A stretch of 64,000 bases of DNA from Aquila chrysaetos chrysaetos (taxonomy: Eukaryota > Chordata > Aves > Accipitriformes > Accipitridae), in the NCBI RefSeq assembly GCF_900496995.4, contig NC_044011.1, positions 24,832,041 to 24,896,040 on the forward strand, in the 5' to 3' direction. A model generated the notes under the pieces. It was not told where the DNA came from. It worked only from the letters and a program-made list of their open reading frames with translations, and did not search any database. The position numbers and the translations under genes are program-made. Shown in pieces: positions 26,178 to 38,523 of the stretch. The stretch's first letter is position 1, and every line of letters begins with the position of its first letter.

Positions 26178-27372
26178 TGTACTGGGTTTGTGTGGCAAGG
26201 TTTTGGTAGCAGGGGGGATTACAGGGGTGGCTTCTGTGAGAAGCTGATCAAAACTTCCCCTATGTCCCACAGAGCCAGTGCCAGCCAGCTCCAAGACAGA
26301 CCTGCCACTGGCCAAGGCTCAGCCCATCAGCAACGGTGGTAGCGCCTCTGGGACAACGTATTTAAGAAGGGAAAAAAAGTTGCGGCAGGCACAGAAACGG
26401 CAGCCAGAGACAGGAGTGAGAACATGTAAGAGAAACAACTCTGCAGACCCCCAGGTCAGTGAAGAAGGAGCAGGAGGAGGTGCTCCAGGCACCGGAGCAG
26501 AGATTCCCCTGCAGCCTGTGGGGAAGACCATGGTGAGGCAGGCTGTCCTCCTGTGGTGCAGGGAGGTCCACGGTGGAGCAGATATCCACCTGCAGCCCAG
26601 GGAGGACCCCACGCCAGAGCAGGTGGATGCCCGAAGGAGGCTGTGACCCCATGGGAAGCCTGTGCTGGAGCAGGGTCCTGGCAGGACCTGTGACCCCATG
26701 GGAAGCCTGTGCTGGAGCAGGGTCCTGGCAGGACCTGTGGCCCCATGGAGAGAGGAGCCCATGCTGGAGCAGATGTTCTGGCAGGACCTGTGACCCCGTG
26801 GGGGGACCCACGCTGGAGCAGTCTGTGCCTGAAGGACTGCAGCCCGTGGAAGGGACCCACGCTGGAGCAGTTAGTGAAGAACTGCAGCCCATGGGAAGGA
26901 CTTACATTGGAGAATTTTGTGGAGGACTGTCTCCCGTGGGAGGGACCCCACGCTGGAACAGGGGAAGAGTGTGAGGAGTCCTCCCCCTGAGGACGATGAA
27001 GCAGCAGAGACAACATGTGATGAACTGACCCCAACCCCCATTCCCTGTCCCCCTGCGCCACTGTGAGGGGGATAGGTAGAGAATCTGGGGGTGAAGCTGT
27101 GCCCGGGAAGAGGGGAGGGGTGGGAGGAAGGTGTTTTGAGATTTTATTTTATTTCTCATTACCCTACTCTGTTTGATTGGCAATAATTAAGTTAATTTTC
27201 CCCAAGTCAAGTCTGTTTTGCCCGTGACAGTAATTGGTGAGTGATCTCTCCCTGTCCTTATGTCGACCCATGAGCCCTTTGTTGCATTTTCTCTTCCCTG
27301 TCCAGCTGAGGAGGGGAGTGATAGACTAGCTTTAGTGGGCACCTGGTGTCTAGCCAGGGTCAACCCACCACA
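26178..27372 (+). mobile_element. Solo LTR of an endogenous retrovirus, copy 2 (forward orientation)
   Basis: A 1195-base element running from TGTACTGGG to CCACCACA, flanked by a perfect 5-bp target duplication, AGGAT (26173-26177 and 27373-27377). TG and CA ends plus direct duplications are the marks of retroviral integration. A TATA-like TATTTAAG lies at 26359-26366. It is closely similar to the inverted copy at 13172-14278: a 90-codon stretch downstream of 26278 has the same translation in both, so the two insertions are related and probably not very old. No internal retroviral genes adjoin it. The 5-bp duplication suggests ERVL; the exact family name is not known to me. Confidence 0.93.
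26551..26980 (+). repeat. Minisatellite inside LTR copy 2, about 9 degenerate units of 43-53 bp
   Basis: Units begin near 26551, 26595, 26647, 26694, 26741, 26794, 26842, 26887 and 26932. Each carries a variant of CCCATGGGAAGG followed by a variant of GCTGGAGCAG. The units at 26647 and 26694 are almost identical 47-mers; the others diverge. The copy at 13172-14278 has fewer units, so the array has changed length since the two LTRs shared an ancestor. Confidence 0.9.
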
Positions 27373-27377
27373 AGGAT

Positions 27378-30300
27378 GTATGCACACTTTCTCAAAAAAA
27401 TTTCCTTTTTCACAGGCAAAGCTAACAATCCATTATAGAAAAATGACTTCAGCCTTCTAGGCTGTGAGTGTTGCTGCATTTGGATTACAGATCTAAAATA
27501 CTGCAGGAGTTTTCTCTAAGCAGTTTTCCTTTGAGTGAGACAATGTCTTGTACTGAAAACAAGTTCATGAGATTATAATCTGAGACACTAAATACTTTTT
27601 AAACATTCATTTAATTTTATTTAGAAGAACCCCTTGAAACCATAAAAGAGGTGATTTAATGTAAGAACTGGATTCCCTTACCTTCTACATGAAAGAAAAT
27701 GTCTATTTTCTTTCATAGTCCCCCTATGAAGGGGCTAAATTTTCAAGAGTAGTTCATTTTGCAAGGAAAAAGTCATAAGTGTATATTCATGTCAGTGGTC
27801 CATCATTTTGGCCAGAAAATATGAAAACATTGGTTTTAGCATTGCAATAAGGTGACCCTGCAAGTGTCAGCAGGTATGATCTTTTGTTTTTACAGTCCAC
27901 AGACAGAAGGAGCCGATAGACCTCATAGTCTTACCTCCTATATAATACAAACTATTAGGTTTTAGCCAGATCCGTTACTTATTGCATTCAAAATTAAGCT
28001 ATTAAGTTAGATGAATAAGGTTTCAATGCCCATAAGAGTAAGAGATTAATTTGCTGCAGTCAGAAAACAGGACACATAAGGTGACACCCATGCCCAAGGT
28101 CACGGCAAGAGCTGATGACCCAACAGATGATGTGATCTCAGAAGATGAACCACACTTCATACTACGGAGGAAGAAAAAGTCTTCTCAAGTACTTGGCAAA
28201 TCTAATGTGGAGGTTATTCCTTTCCACCTCCAAATCTGGTAATGAGTAAAAGCCTGAATATATGAGGACAACACATCCAGCAGGACTCTAAAAGCAAAGA
28301 TCCTTGGCACAGCCTTAAAGCATAAATTCATTCTGCGTGAGGTCCCATATTCAGGTGCGGTTGATCTCTGGTACTTCAGAGGAATATCAAAAAACTTGGG
28401 ATAACTTGCTTACATGTTGCCAATTGTTCATGAGGCAGAAAAATGCTGTACCAATTCTTGCTGGTGAATAACTAATGGCCCTATGCATGAGATCCAATTG
28501 TAATGATTGCTTTACTGCACAGCTGTAATTTAACAAGCATGCTGAGGGCACTGGGTACAATATCCCTGAGGCCTGTGAAGGATGAAGATAAACATCACTT
28601 CACTAGACACAGTAAAACTAGAGGGAACTGCACACCTATTCAGTCAGTCCAGTGGACCTACTATACTTTTTCTCAGGAACTGGATTAAAGCAAATCTTTT
28701 CAGAACAATCTTGCTTCAGATTCTGACATGTGTCCTAAACCCTCTGCATATTTTAAAATATTGTCAGTTTGCCACACCAATAGGAATTAAATCAGAACTC
28801 CAATTTTATTTTTGATAGCATAGCACCAGTAAGCTAGACTGGAGTGAAAAATAAATCCCAGGTCAGAATTGCCAGCCTGTTTCTGTAAGAAAATGACAGT
28901 ACAACTACTGATCCTTTGTATTTAAGAACTGTTAAATCTCAAACAAGCTAATTCACAAAATAACGTGGGTGAAAACTCAGATTTCAAATAGAAACTAATC
29001 AAAGATGGATATCAACATCAGTTAATGGCACAGCAAAGACGTAATATTTATGTATACATTTTTATATATATATACATTTGCTAATGTAAGAAAGTAAAAT
29101 ACAGCAAGCAAGATAGTTTTTGTCTAACTGCTGCTTTTAAAAGGGATCTCTGACTGGTAGTGTCCAACCAATGCACAATAGAAAAGTATGCTATCAGACA
29201 TAAGGCCTATGTCAATTGTTTTTAATGTAGGCTCATAAAATATTTTCTTGCATTATAATAGCAACAGTAAAGTGGCACTGGTGTGAAACTGATAAAAACA
29301 AGATCTTGAGTAGGTTAATGTGTTTTTATGAGTGACCACAAATAGCACTTGTGAATGGAAATGCGCAGCATCTACTTAGAAAAGCCATTCATTATTGCAG
29401 TATTATGAGGGAAAAGGAAAGGATAACATCATAAGAGGTCCTGACTCTAGCTGAGGCTCTGTGTGAACTGATGGATGCAAAACTCTCTAAATCGGAGATT
29501 TGTGGCATGTGAAGGATGGGGCGCTGTAAAACACAAGCATTTACATGGGTCCTGTACAACCGGGCACATATAGAAGGGGATTTTGATTTTCAAGTCTCTT
29601 TTGTCTCTGTCGGTATGTGCCACTCACTACCTCTTAACTACCGTGGAACGTACCTGGTACCTAAAATCGAACGATGGGCCTGAACTCTCGCATTTTTCCC
29701 GTGTGATGTGAAGTTAAAAGGTTTAGTATAACAGACTTGATTTAGACAAGCAAACAGAAACAAATATGATATTTACTTACTGTAGGCGCTTTCAGTACCT
29801 AAGGTTAAAGAGCCATCTGTTTCTCTGGTATAATTCCACTGGTTTCAACGGAATCAGGGCAGGATAAATTTGATGCAATATGTTCACCTGGTCACCTAGC
29901 ACACAGCAGAGACGTTCCCTTTGTGTGGAAGTCTGCATACAATCAGTTTGCCATCTAGTGGCAACTATTTTGAACACAGACAGTAATTTAAAACAGTAGC
30001 TCTTGTTTTAAATACCAGGGTGTATTAAATCATCTGAGGTGCATGAAAACATACATTATCAGGTAAAAAATATTTTAAAGCCCCAAAGGGTAACTGCAGG
30101 TATACCCAGCATTGTGCATTCAGACAGGAAAAGTTTCCTGACTCAAGCTGACTATCTAACACAAAAACATTTCCAAATGCGCTAATACTTTCTGTACAGT
30201 GTGCTTCAATATATATCACCTGTAACATTTTACATGAAAGAAGATGGAACAAAATACTGATCATTAGACACCTTCTAATTCACCCATCTCCCCCTCCTGC

Positions 30301-30681
30301 CAGTCTCTCTGGGATTAAAAGAAATGCTATTACTGAAAATTTTTACATAGCCAAACTGTGGCCCTACCTGAGTAGTCTCAATGACTGGAACGGCAGCTGC
30401 TCATGTGGGAAAAGCAAAGAGAAGGCCAAGTCAGATTGTTTGTATTAAGGTTATGAGTTACTAATAGAAAGACTAATCACAGCTAGCGATCACATGCCGT
30501 ACCTCCTAACCCAAAGCAGCTACCAGAATCTGCCCAGGAAATGCAAAAAAGATGTACTTTTTGGTGGTGGATGGCCTGATAGCACTTATGCACTTATGTA
30601 AGTGGGTATATTTTCCCTACTTTTAATGCTAATTTGGCTATTCTTAAGAGTAACTGGACACTTATCTACTTGTAGTGTTTA
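27378..30681. other. AT-rich intergenic sequence, no gene recognised
   Basis: No exon or repeat family could be recognised. There is a short TA tract near 29060-29080. Confidence 0.6.
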
Positions 30682-31060
30682 AATCATAGAATCATAGAAT
30701 GGTTTGGGTTGGAAGAGACCTTAAAGATCACCTAGTTCCAACCCCCCTGCCATGGGCAGGGACACCTTCCACTAGACCAGGTTGCTCAAAGCCTTATCCA
30801 GCCTGGCCTTGAACACTGCCAGGGATGGGGCATCCACAACCTCTCTGGGCAACCTGTTCCAGTGCCTCACCACCCTCACAGTAAAGAACTTCTTCCTTCC
30901 ATCTAATCTAAATCCACCCTCTTTCAGTTTAAAGCCATTACCCCTTGCCCTATCACTACATGCCCTTGTAAAAAGTCCCTCTCTGGCTTTCTCGTAGGCC
31001 CCCTTTAGGTACTGGAAGGCTGCTGTAAGGTCTCCCTGGAGCCTTCTCTTTTCCAGGCTT
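30682..31060 (-). mobile_element. CR1 LINE 3' end fragment (reverse orientation)
   Basis: The complement of the CR1 tail (ATCATAGAATCATAGAATGG) opens the fragment. It is followed by the complement of the 3' untranslated region and the last 90 or so codons of ORF2, up to the segment encoding EKRRLQGDL. It matches the end of the longer CR1 at 20678-24101 closely enough to be the same or a neighbouring subfamily. It is a typical severely 5'-truncated copy, about 380 bp. Confidence 0.95.
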
Positions 31061-33549
31061 GATCTTTGTTACTATACTATTCCTTGCTTTACTATTACTA
31101 CCGTATGTATCATGACACAGGACATGTATCTGACATAGGAAAATGCTGATATCTTATTATACAGATACATGTCTCATTGCTTCAAACTCGAAGTGGCAAA
31201 GACTTCTGCCCTTTCTTCTGCACCAGGAATTCCATAAATTGCATAAGAAGCTTAAAAAAAACATTAAACCCAGCGTGAGACTACAGTATCCCTAGATCTG
31301 ATTTTAAAATAGTAAAAAGATATAAGTGCTGCATGTCTAAACTGTACTGGGAGCCAATTCCATAATGATGGAGATAAAATACTTGAGAGCCAACTGATGT
31401 CAGCCAGTCTAGAAGACATGCCAAACAGCTAACAGCAGCTAACCTCCACGAATGACAGGAACCAAAGCATGACAAAAGGTCAGAGATGAACACAGGTCCT
31501 CCAGTTTTAGAGTATCTTGAATTGACAGGGGAATCCCCCAAACACTGAAAACTTGAGCAATGTGATGTGAAAAATTGGATTTAGAGAAGATTTAGGCTGC
31601 TGAAATTCATATTAGGATGTCATTAGCTATTATCCTGCAGAAAACCTTTTAATAATGAATTCTTTTAAACTGGAGCTGTACTAAAGAGCTGTTAAAATAC
31701 ATTTTGGAGATGTCATAAATACAATTTTTTTGGTTTGTTTTCTGACAAATATCAGCTGGATCTAATGACAGAGGAGCAGTAAAATTGAGTAAAAATTCTT
31801 TAGATGAGAGAATTTATCAGGTTTCTGAGCTTAATGGTATGTCTGCTTATACTGTAGTAGTCAAAAATATAAATATATATAGATGTTTCACTGAGTTACT
31901 GAATGCACCTGTATCCAACCTCCTATTCAGTGATCACAGACAAATGCTCAGTTCATTGAAAATATACTTTAGCCCCAACTGCGAATCTAGCTGCAATAAA
32001 GTGACTTGCATTCTGTTCTGGGCTGTGAATCATGGTCGCAAGAGTTAATTAAAGTTCTAATGGCAGGGTCAACGAGGTCAAGTGAATGAGTTTGTCTATA
32101 TGTAATTACGGCAGAACAGAAGATAATGAAGTTCAACAGGTGTAACTGAGAGCAGAAACTGTCTGTTATATTAAAGTGCTTAACTTGAAGATTCAAAGTT
32201 GCTTTTGGAGTGAAAAGTTGGGAAAAATACCTTTTTACTTTTCAATGGGAGAAATTTTTCTCTAGAAATGACAGGTCTGAAAATAGACGACGTCCCAGTG
32301 CCATTTTTACTTTCGTTTTCAAACCTGCTGAACTCAAGTGTGTGAATAATGCAATTGTTTCAACAGCACACATTTTTATTTTCTAGGCAAATGCAGTGTA
32401 TCTATGACTGCAGAAAAATAAAGATAAATGAGAAAAATTTGTAGATGGAAATTCACCCTGGATGTGGTTTATTCTACATCAGATCAGTTTTAGAATGTCT
32501 ATATTTTCTCATATTAAAACGATGAGTTCAAACTAAAGATGGCAAATAACAAAACCCATGAATTTGTGGCGGTTTTCAATCTAAGAAAGAAAATACATAC
32601 TTTATCCTGACTCCTCTATACAGACATCTCTTGCTCACAAGCTTGCTGTTTTTAAAACAATCGCTTCCCTCAAATACCGATAAACAGCAAAAGCATACTC
32701 CATGAACAGGACAAAATGCATGCAGAATAATTTACTGCATAATCCTAAGAACCCAGCGTAAAAGCACTGAGGCAGGTTTATTTAAACTCCCTCTTCAGAG
32801 AGCAAAGGGATATGTGTGAACGGGTAAGTATCCCAATAGTCCTTCCCCAGCACTCCCACAGCTGTATATTAACACATTTATGATAGCTACTGGCAGTGCA
32901 AAATTCTTTCTACTACCTTGTCAGCACTCAAATCAGCCCTTCAATCAGAAGGTATGCTTCTGCAAATGAAAAAGGAGTTCAGTTTCCATGCCCAATCAAT
33001 CCTGGTATCTCTCCTCAGAGCGCCAGAAAGAGATGGTTAATTAGTGCCACGTATTACCGCGCTGGGGCCACCTGCCTGCCATGAACAAAAATGAGACCAT
33101 TAGGTCATTTCATAGAGACTCTACAGTTACATCTGCCCCAGTAAATTAAAACAGTGACTGGGAACATTCTTGGGCACAGAGATGGCACTGCACGTTAAAT
33201 TAAATGGTGACGGAAAAGGTTCTTGCCCGTGTTGGCAAGCACAACTGGGGAGGCTGGCACAGGCCTGGGTCACACCTCCCAGGCAGCTTGTGGGCAGCCA
33301 CCATGTCTGGTAGAGTACAGACCAGTCATGTCACGCCACGTGGCGTTCATGGAGCTGTCATGGCACTTCTGTGGTTCTAGTATACACATAGTTTATTTTT
33401 ACTTTTTAAGCTTTCACGTAATGTATAAAATTTATAGTTGAATCAATTATAAAATAGATAATCCCATTAAATGTTCAACCATTCAAAAATCACCCATTAT
33501 ATCCTGTCAGCTAGATTTGGGCTTTTTCAAATGATAGAAAACTGGGCTT
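31061..33549. other. AT-rich intergenic sequence, no gene recognised
   Basis: Nothing recognisable on either strand. A GC-richer patch around 33220-33350 has no identifiable content. Confidence 0.55.
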
Positions 33550-34480
33550 GGTAGCTGTTAGGTTATGTGGTAACAGCCCATCTGCACACCCACGAAAGAG
33601 TGCAGAGAGACAATGTTGGAGGGGGAGTCAAATAATACCATGATGGGCTGATCCCGGGCCCATCAAGGAGAGCCATCAGTCCTTCTCCACAAGCCCCGAG
33701 GAGCATGGACGCACAGTGGCAGGCGGGAACACAAATTACAGCCTCCTGAGGAGCAAAAAACCTTCTCCGGTCTCCTTCCAGGTTTTTACCAGGAAAGCCT
33801 CAGCCCCGTTGCCCAGGTGTGAAACCCATCAAGATGAGTCACTGAGAGCAGCTCTCTGGACCACCTTTCAGGCTAAGGGGGTGGGACACATTGTGGGATG
33901 GAGGGGAAGATTGGTTTGGGGATTGCCCAGTATTTATTACGGGATGTTTAGGGGAGGAACCAAAGGCTGGAAGAGGAGGGATTTAGGTGATTTGGGGAGG
34001 AACAAATGTGGAGAAGCGCTTTTGTGTGATAACATCTGGGCCAGTAACTGGAGTGGAGCTGCAGCCTCAGGGGCTTATATGTCCAGGTCTCAGCAACTGG
34101 GCAGACTGGGATCCAGGGGCCAGCTACGGGGCAGGCAGTGTCTGACCCAGCTGCTGGCGAGATCTACCTTCTACATGTGTAGAAATACATCTTCACACTA
34201 GTGGGCCTCCAGCCTACTGAGCCAGGGACGGAAGCAGGGTGAGACCGTCGGTATTGCCTGTGTTAGTGTGAGTACTCTGTGTGCCTGTCTGTGATCTGTG
34301 TGGCATACGTGTGTGTGTGTGTATATATATATATATGTGCATATATGTGATGTATATATATGCTCTGTGTGTGTGTGCACTTATTGGGAATATATTTCAG
34401 CCTTACTACTGTTTGGATCCAGGGACATGCAGCTGCAGCAGCCTTGCCTCTCTCAGACTGTTTGATCCAGCATGATATAT
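33550..34480 (+). mobile_element. Possible degenerate LTR-like element
   Basis: The block is GC-richer than its surroundings and starts with TGTTAGGTTATGTGG near 33557. It has a TATA-like GCTTATATG near 34073 and ends in a TG/TA microsatellite followed by sequence reminiscent of avian ERV LTR ends (near 34385-34435). I could not find matching target duplications or a clear CA end. It could equally be some other GC-rich repeat. Confidence 0.35.
34309..34378. repeat. TG/TA microsatellite
   Basis: An alternating GTGTGTGT, TATATATA, TGTGTGTG tract of about 70 bases. Confidence 0.9.
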
Positions 34481-37400
34481 TTTCCTCTAACAGTAGCAGC
34501 AATTTTGCAGCCCACTCCTCAGTTTTTGTGGGCTTAGTCCTAAAGAGGTTTTTCAGTGCTTCACTGTACTTATCAAAAATTCCCATTAACACTAGTGGAG
34601 ATGCCGGAATATCTTCAAAATGTAGGCTTGTGGTAATCAGCACATTAAGCTTCTCAGCAGAAAGGCCAAATATTGATTTTTTTTTTTAAATACAGACAAT
34701 TAAACTTGGTTCTTAGACATACAGTGGGGCCAGGGTGGAAAGTTTACATTGCTGCAATTGTGTTATAGCTTCTCTCTGGATAAACAGAAGCCTTCATTTT
34801 CAGTTCTATCAATCCCACACCATTCACAAACAATAAAATTAATTTCTAGATTGAATAAAAAAAGCCTACTAAATTGGTTTCTTTGCCAATACTTTCAAGC
34901 TTTATGTTGATCTTGTTCACAAAGCCAACAGTGTCAGTTAACAAAACAAAAGATGTTGTTTACTAGTTTTGCTATTAATTGAGCCAACTCCTTAGATACA
35001 AGTAGCTCATTGGGGTTAATTTTCTCTAAAAGAATCCAATTCATCTGCAGTTTCCAAATCAGAAATAATTATACCAATTTTTTTGAGTTTAATTCTTTTC
35101 GTGCTATGAACATTTTAAAGTTCATGAGCTTTTACACTGAAATTCAAGGAGACAACTTTTCAGGAGTTGAAAGTCCCTAAAAATTCACCTCTTATTTAAT
35201 CAATTATATTGAAAGCTCTTTTACATGATATTATCAGGAATGAGTGCATTGTTAAAAGCAATCCAACAAAATTTGGAACTAATAATAGACTGATAGATTC
35301 AAAGCACATTCCTGCTTCCACTTAATTCTCAGATTTCCCATCCCTCAAAATTTATCCATCTGCAACCAAGGTTAAAGAAGGAAAGAACCTAATTGCTTTA
35401 ATCCTCATGGAGGTAGAGCCTAGATCTCACACAATTCTAGCTCCTTCCATATGGGAGCCAAGCTGTCATATTAAGGCTATGTATTGCATATATGATCAAC
35501 ACCAAACTGTATGGGCTGTCTTTCACAGGATACAATTAAGCTATATTTGCTAAAGTTGTAACACATTCTAAGTCAAGAAATGTTAGTGCTTTTTACTTTT
35601 AAAAAATGCATTTTCATCAAGTTCCCTTCACTGCATTGACAGTCTTCCAGTCATTGCAGTAAAAGAATGAAAATAGTGGCCACTATTCATTTTTCAAGCT
35701 CTTCTGTCCTCACACAATGTAAGTATAGTTCCTCCCTATCAGCAGATGGAGACAGAGTACACATGTTTTGATGTCATCACCCTTCAGTTAATTAAAAATT
35801 TCTCACCACACAACTCAGCATCCATTTGGTTGATCTTTGCATTTTCTTAAAGATTCCAAGATAATGAATTGACATACCTTGGGTTTTAGTAATTTCCCTG
35901 ACTTTAAAACTTCTGGGGCGGGTGGGTGGAATTACCTAAGAAATGTCATTCTTGGTCTAGCTCTGCTACTTAAGGCACAGTGCTGCAATACAAATCACTT
36001 GTTAACTTCCATGAGAGATATTTGTGTAATATTGCTGTATAAGATAGTTCTTCAAATTGTTGTTAATTATTTTTGCAATGTTATTTGACAGCATCATAAA
36101 TCGTGGACTTAAATGGGAACATTCTAAAAAGAACCCGTCAGTAATAAGCTTAGGCAGCAAACTTAGCAGGAAGCTTCTATAAAAAAATTCTCACAGTTCA
36201 TTATTACAAATTGACTTTTTGTTTTGGCCCAGGTAGCAGATAGGAACTGAGTATTGCCTGGGTACTGTTAAGTGCCATTATGAGTTTCTTAAAAAGAGAT
36301 ACTGCCCTACAGAAGCATCCTTAATTTCACTTTCAAAAGGTGTCTTCAGTTATTCTCCAGTCTGCAGTTATGGTTTTGTCACTGTCTCTTAAATCTTGTC
36401 CATTACATATCACTGCAATGAAAGTACATGGGTATGGCCAAATGCCAAATGACAGTATTTATTAACTATTCCCAAACATGTGAGAGTAAGGTATTGACAT
36501 CCTACCAAAGTAACTGTTTCCTGGGTGTTTCTGTAAGGCAAACCAGCACAAATCCCAGGGGTTCAAAAGTAATGGGGTACTATTTTTCCTCATAGTCTTA
36601 ATAAAAATCTGTAGCATAATGCTTCAGAAAATAGTCTGTATTTAAGAGTAGGGCTTGTTGAAACCAAAATAGATCATTTATTTTAGCGTCTATTAAAACC
36701 TGGCTTCTGTCTCCCTCTGCTGAATGGGGGTTGTCACATTTCCTATAGCTGACCCAGTAAAAAAGAATTTGAAGAAAATAAGAAATACAAAAAGTGATTA
36801 TTCCATTGTCTTGGCATTTTGCTAACAGCAACACAACATCTCGTCTGTTAACATTCACTACTGAGTGATTTAGTCAGTATTTTGGGTCACACACAGTTTC
36901 TGCTGCTTCCAATTTGGATTTGCTCCTGTTCACTGGGTCACCACAATTCAGGCGCTTCCAATCTTGAAGCAAGGATGCAATAGAAATATCATCCTTTCTC
37001 TTAGAGTATTTAGTTTTCAACTGTGCGATGGGAATGGGAGGAACCTCTTAGTCTCCCCCACAAATCCATGCCTATGGCTTCCATTACATTTCGGTCAAAC
37101 TTGGTGACTTTGGTTCTATCCTCAATCTTCGTCTGGTTAAATTGACTCTTTGTGAAGAAGTAAGTCAGTGAATGTGAACTCTTGTTGTGTTTGATAATGG
37201 TCTTAGATTAATGCAATCCATTACTTTTTCAATTATCTGGCTGCTTAGAGTTACTGCAAAAGTTTATGCGAACTAATTTCAGGTCATGGCTGTTTTCAGC
37301 TGATACTTTGGGGTAGATAGGATGCTCTTTGAATGAAATCTTTTGTTCCTTTTCAAATAATTTTTAATTACTAAAGCAAATATTTCTTCATTAATTTGCT

Positions 37401-38382
37401 ACTTGTGACTATTGCAACCGTTTAAGCAAATTAATTTAGTTTTTAAATTTTGTTTCAGTCTATTTCTTGGACATCACTTCAGCCCTCAAAATAGGACTTA
37501 ACTGATGTACAGGTTTTTGTGCTAACATTTTGCGCAGGAAGAAATTTCACACAATACTACCAGTAACTTCCCTGACTATTCACAATCTGGACCTATTGAA
37601 TCCAGGAGCAAAAGCTCTTGCTTGCTGAGTGCAGACTATATTTTAAAGTGGATAACGTTTATTTTGTATGATTAAAAAGGCATTAAAAAAACATAATGAA
37701 ACTTGCACATATTATGTTAGTGACAGCAAAACCAAAAAAAAAAGTTTGTTCTTGGTTCAGTTTCAGAAGTGTTCCCTTGTATGTTCTCCTTTTTCCAAAT
37801 AACACAGCATACTGAATCATAATGTGTCTGTAAAAAGTCAAATCTGAATCCATTATGGAATTGCTCAGTAGAAGTTGGATCTGCTCTAAAGCACACTAAA
37901 TTTCATCTTACTGAAGGAACAAAATATGGTTCAGGAAAAGAAGTGTCATAGGTCTGGCTTTTCTTAACCTAATTATACCTGATTTAATGTGAATTATACT
38001 TGATGTAATAAAGTGATAGTCAGAAGAACAATATTAGCAAAGAACATTGTGAAGAATGTACTACTCCATGTCTATAGACAATAGAATTAATGTTAAAAAT
38101 TGCAAAAATAATTAAAAGCAGGAAGGTATAATAACCCCAAAGAACTGTGATCAAGTGAAGGCTGAAAAAAGCAAATAGAAGGTAGAAAATAATACTAATA
38201 ATGTTGTCTCTAAATAGCCAAGTTATATTATAGATAAGCTTTGGCTGACTGTAACTACAAAAGGACAAACATTAAATGAGCTAGTAGGATTTTGCCTTTG
38301 CTCTTCAGCAGCTTACAATCTGCTCACAGATGGCTTCTGTCTCAATTCAGTTTAATCCAATCAACTCACCTCACTCTGTCCT
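34481..38382. other. AT-rich intergenic sequence upstream of TMEM244
   Basis: No CpG island, exon or known repeat was recognised. If TMEM244 has its own promoter it is of the AT-rich, tissue-restricted type. I cannot place a transcription start or an upstream untranslated exon. Confidence 0.5.
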
Positions 38383-38490
38383 ATGCTTACCTATAAGTAT
38401 GTTTTTTGGGGTGAAAAACAGCTGCTTCTTCCTGCTGATGTTGGAATACGGAATATAGCAACAGCACTTCCTTTCACTCATCATGTGTCC

Positions 38491-38523
38491 ATGGCTCTCA
38501 AGGTCAAAACTGCTGAAACCAAG
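38491..38523 (+). CDS. TMEM244: TMEM244 coding exon 1
   Basis: Eleven codons, MALKVKTAETK, ending AAG before a GTAAAG donor, phase 0. The start is chosen because the family begins with MAL and a Lys/Val-rich segment. The frame is open further upstream to another ATG at 38383 with no intervening stop, so the sequence alone does not force this start. Context at -3 is weak (T); +4 is G. Confidence 0.85.

Noticed and set aside
26551..26980. A CRISPR-like array
   Set aside because: The units are degenerate tandem repeats without constant repeats and unique spacers. They lie inside a retroviral LTR in a vertebrate genome.
13172..27372. A provirus between the two LTRs
   Set aside because: The LTRs are in opposite orientation, each has its own target duplication, and the interval contains a CR1 element and unrelated DNA but no gag, pol or env.
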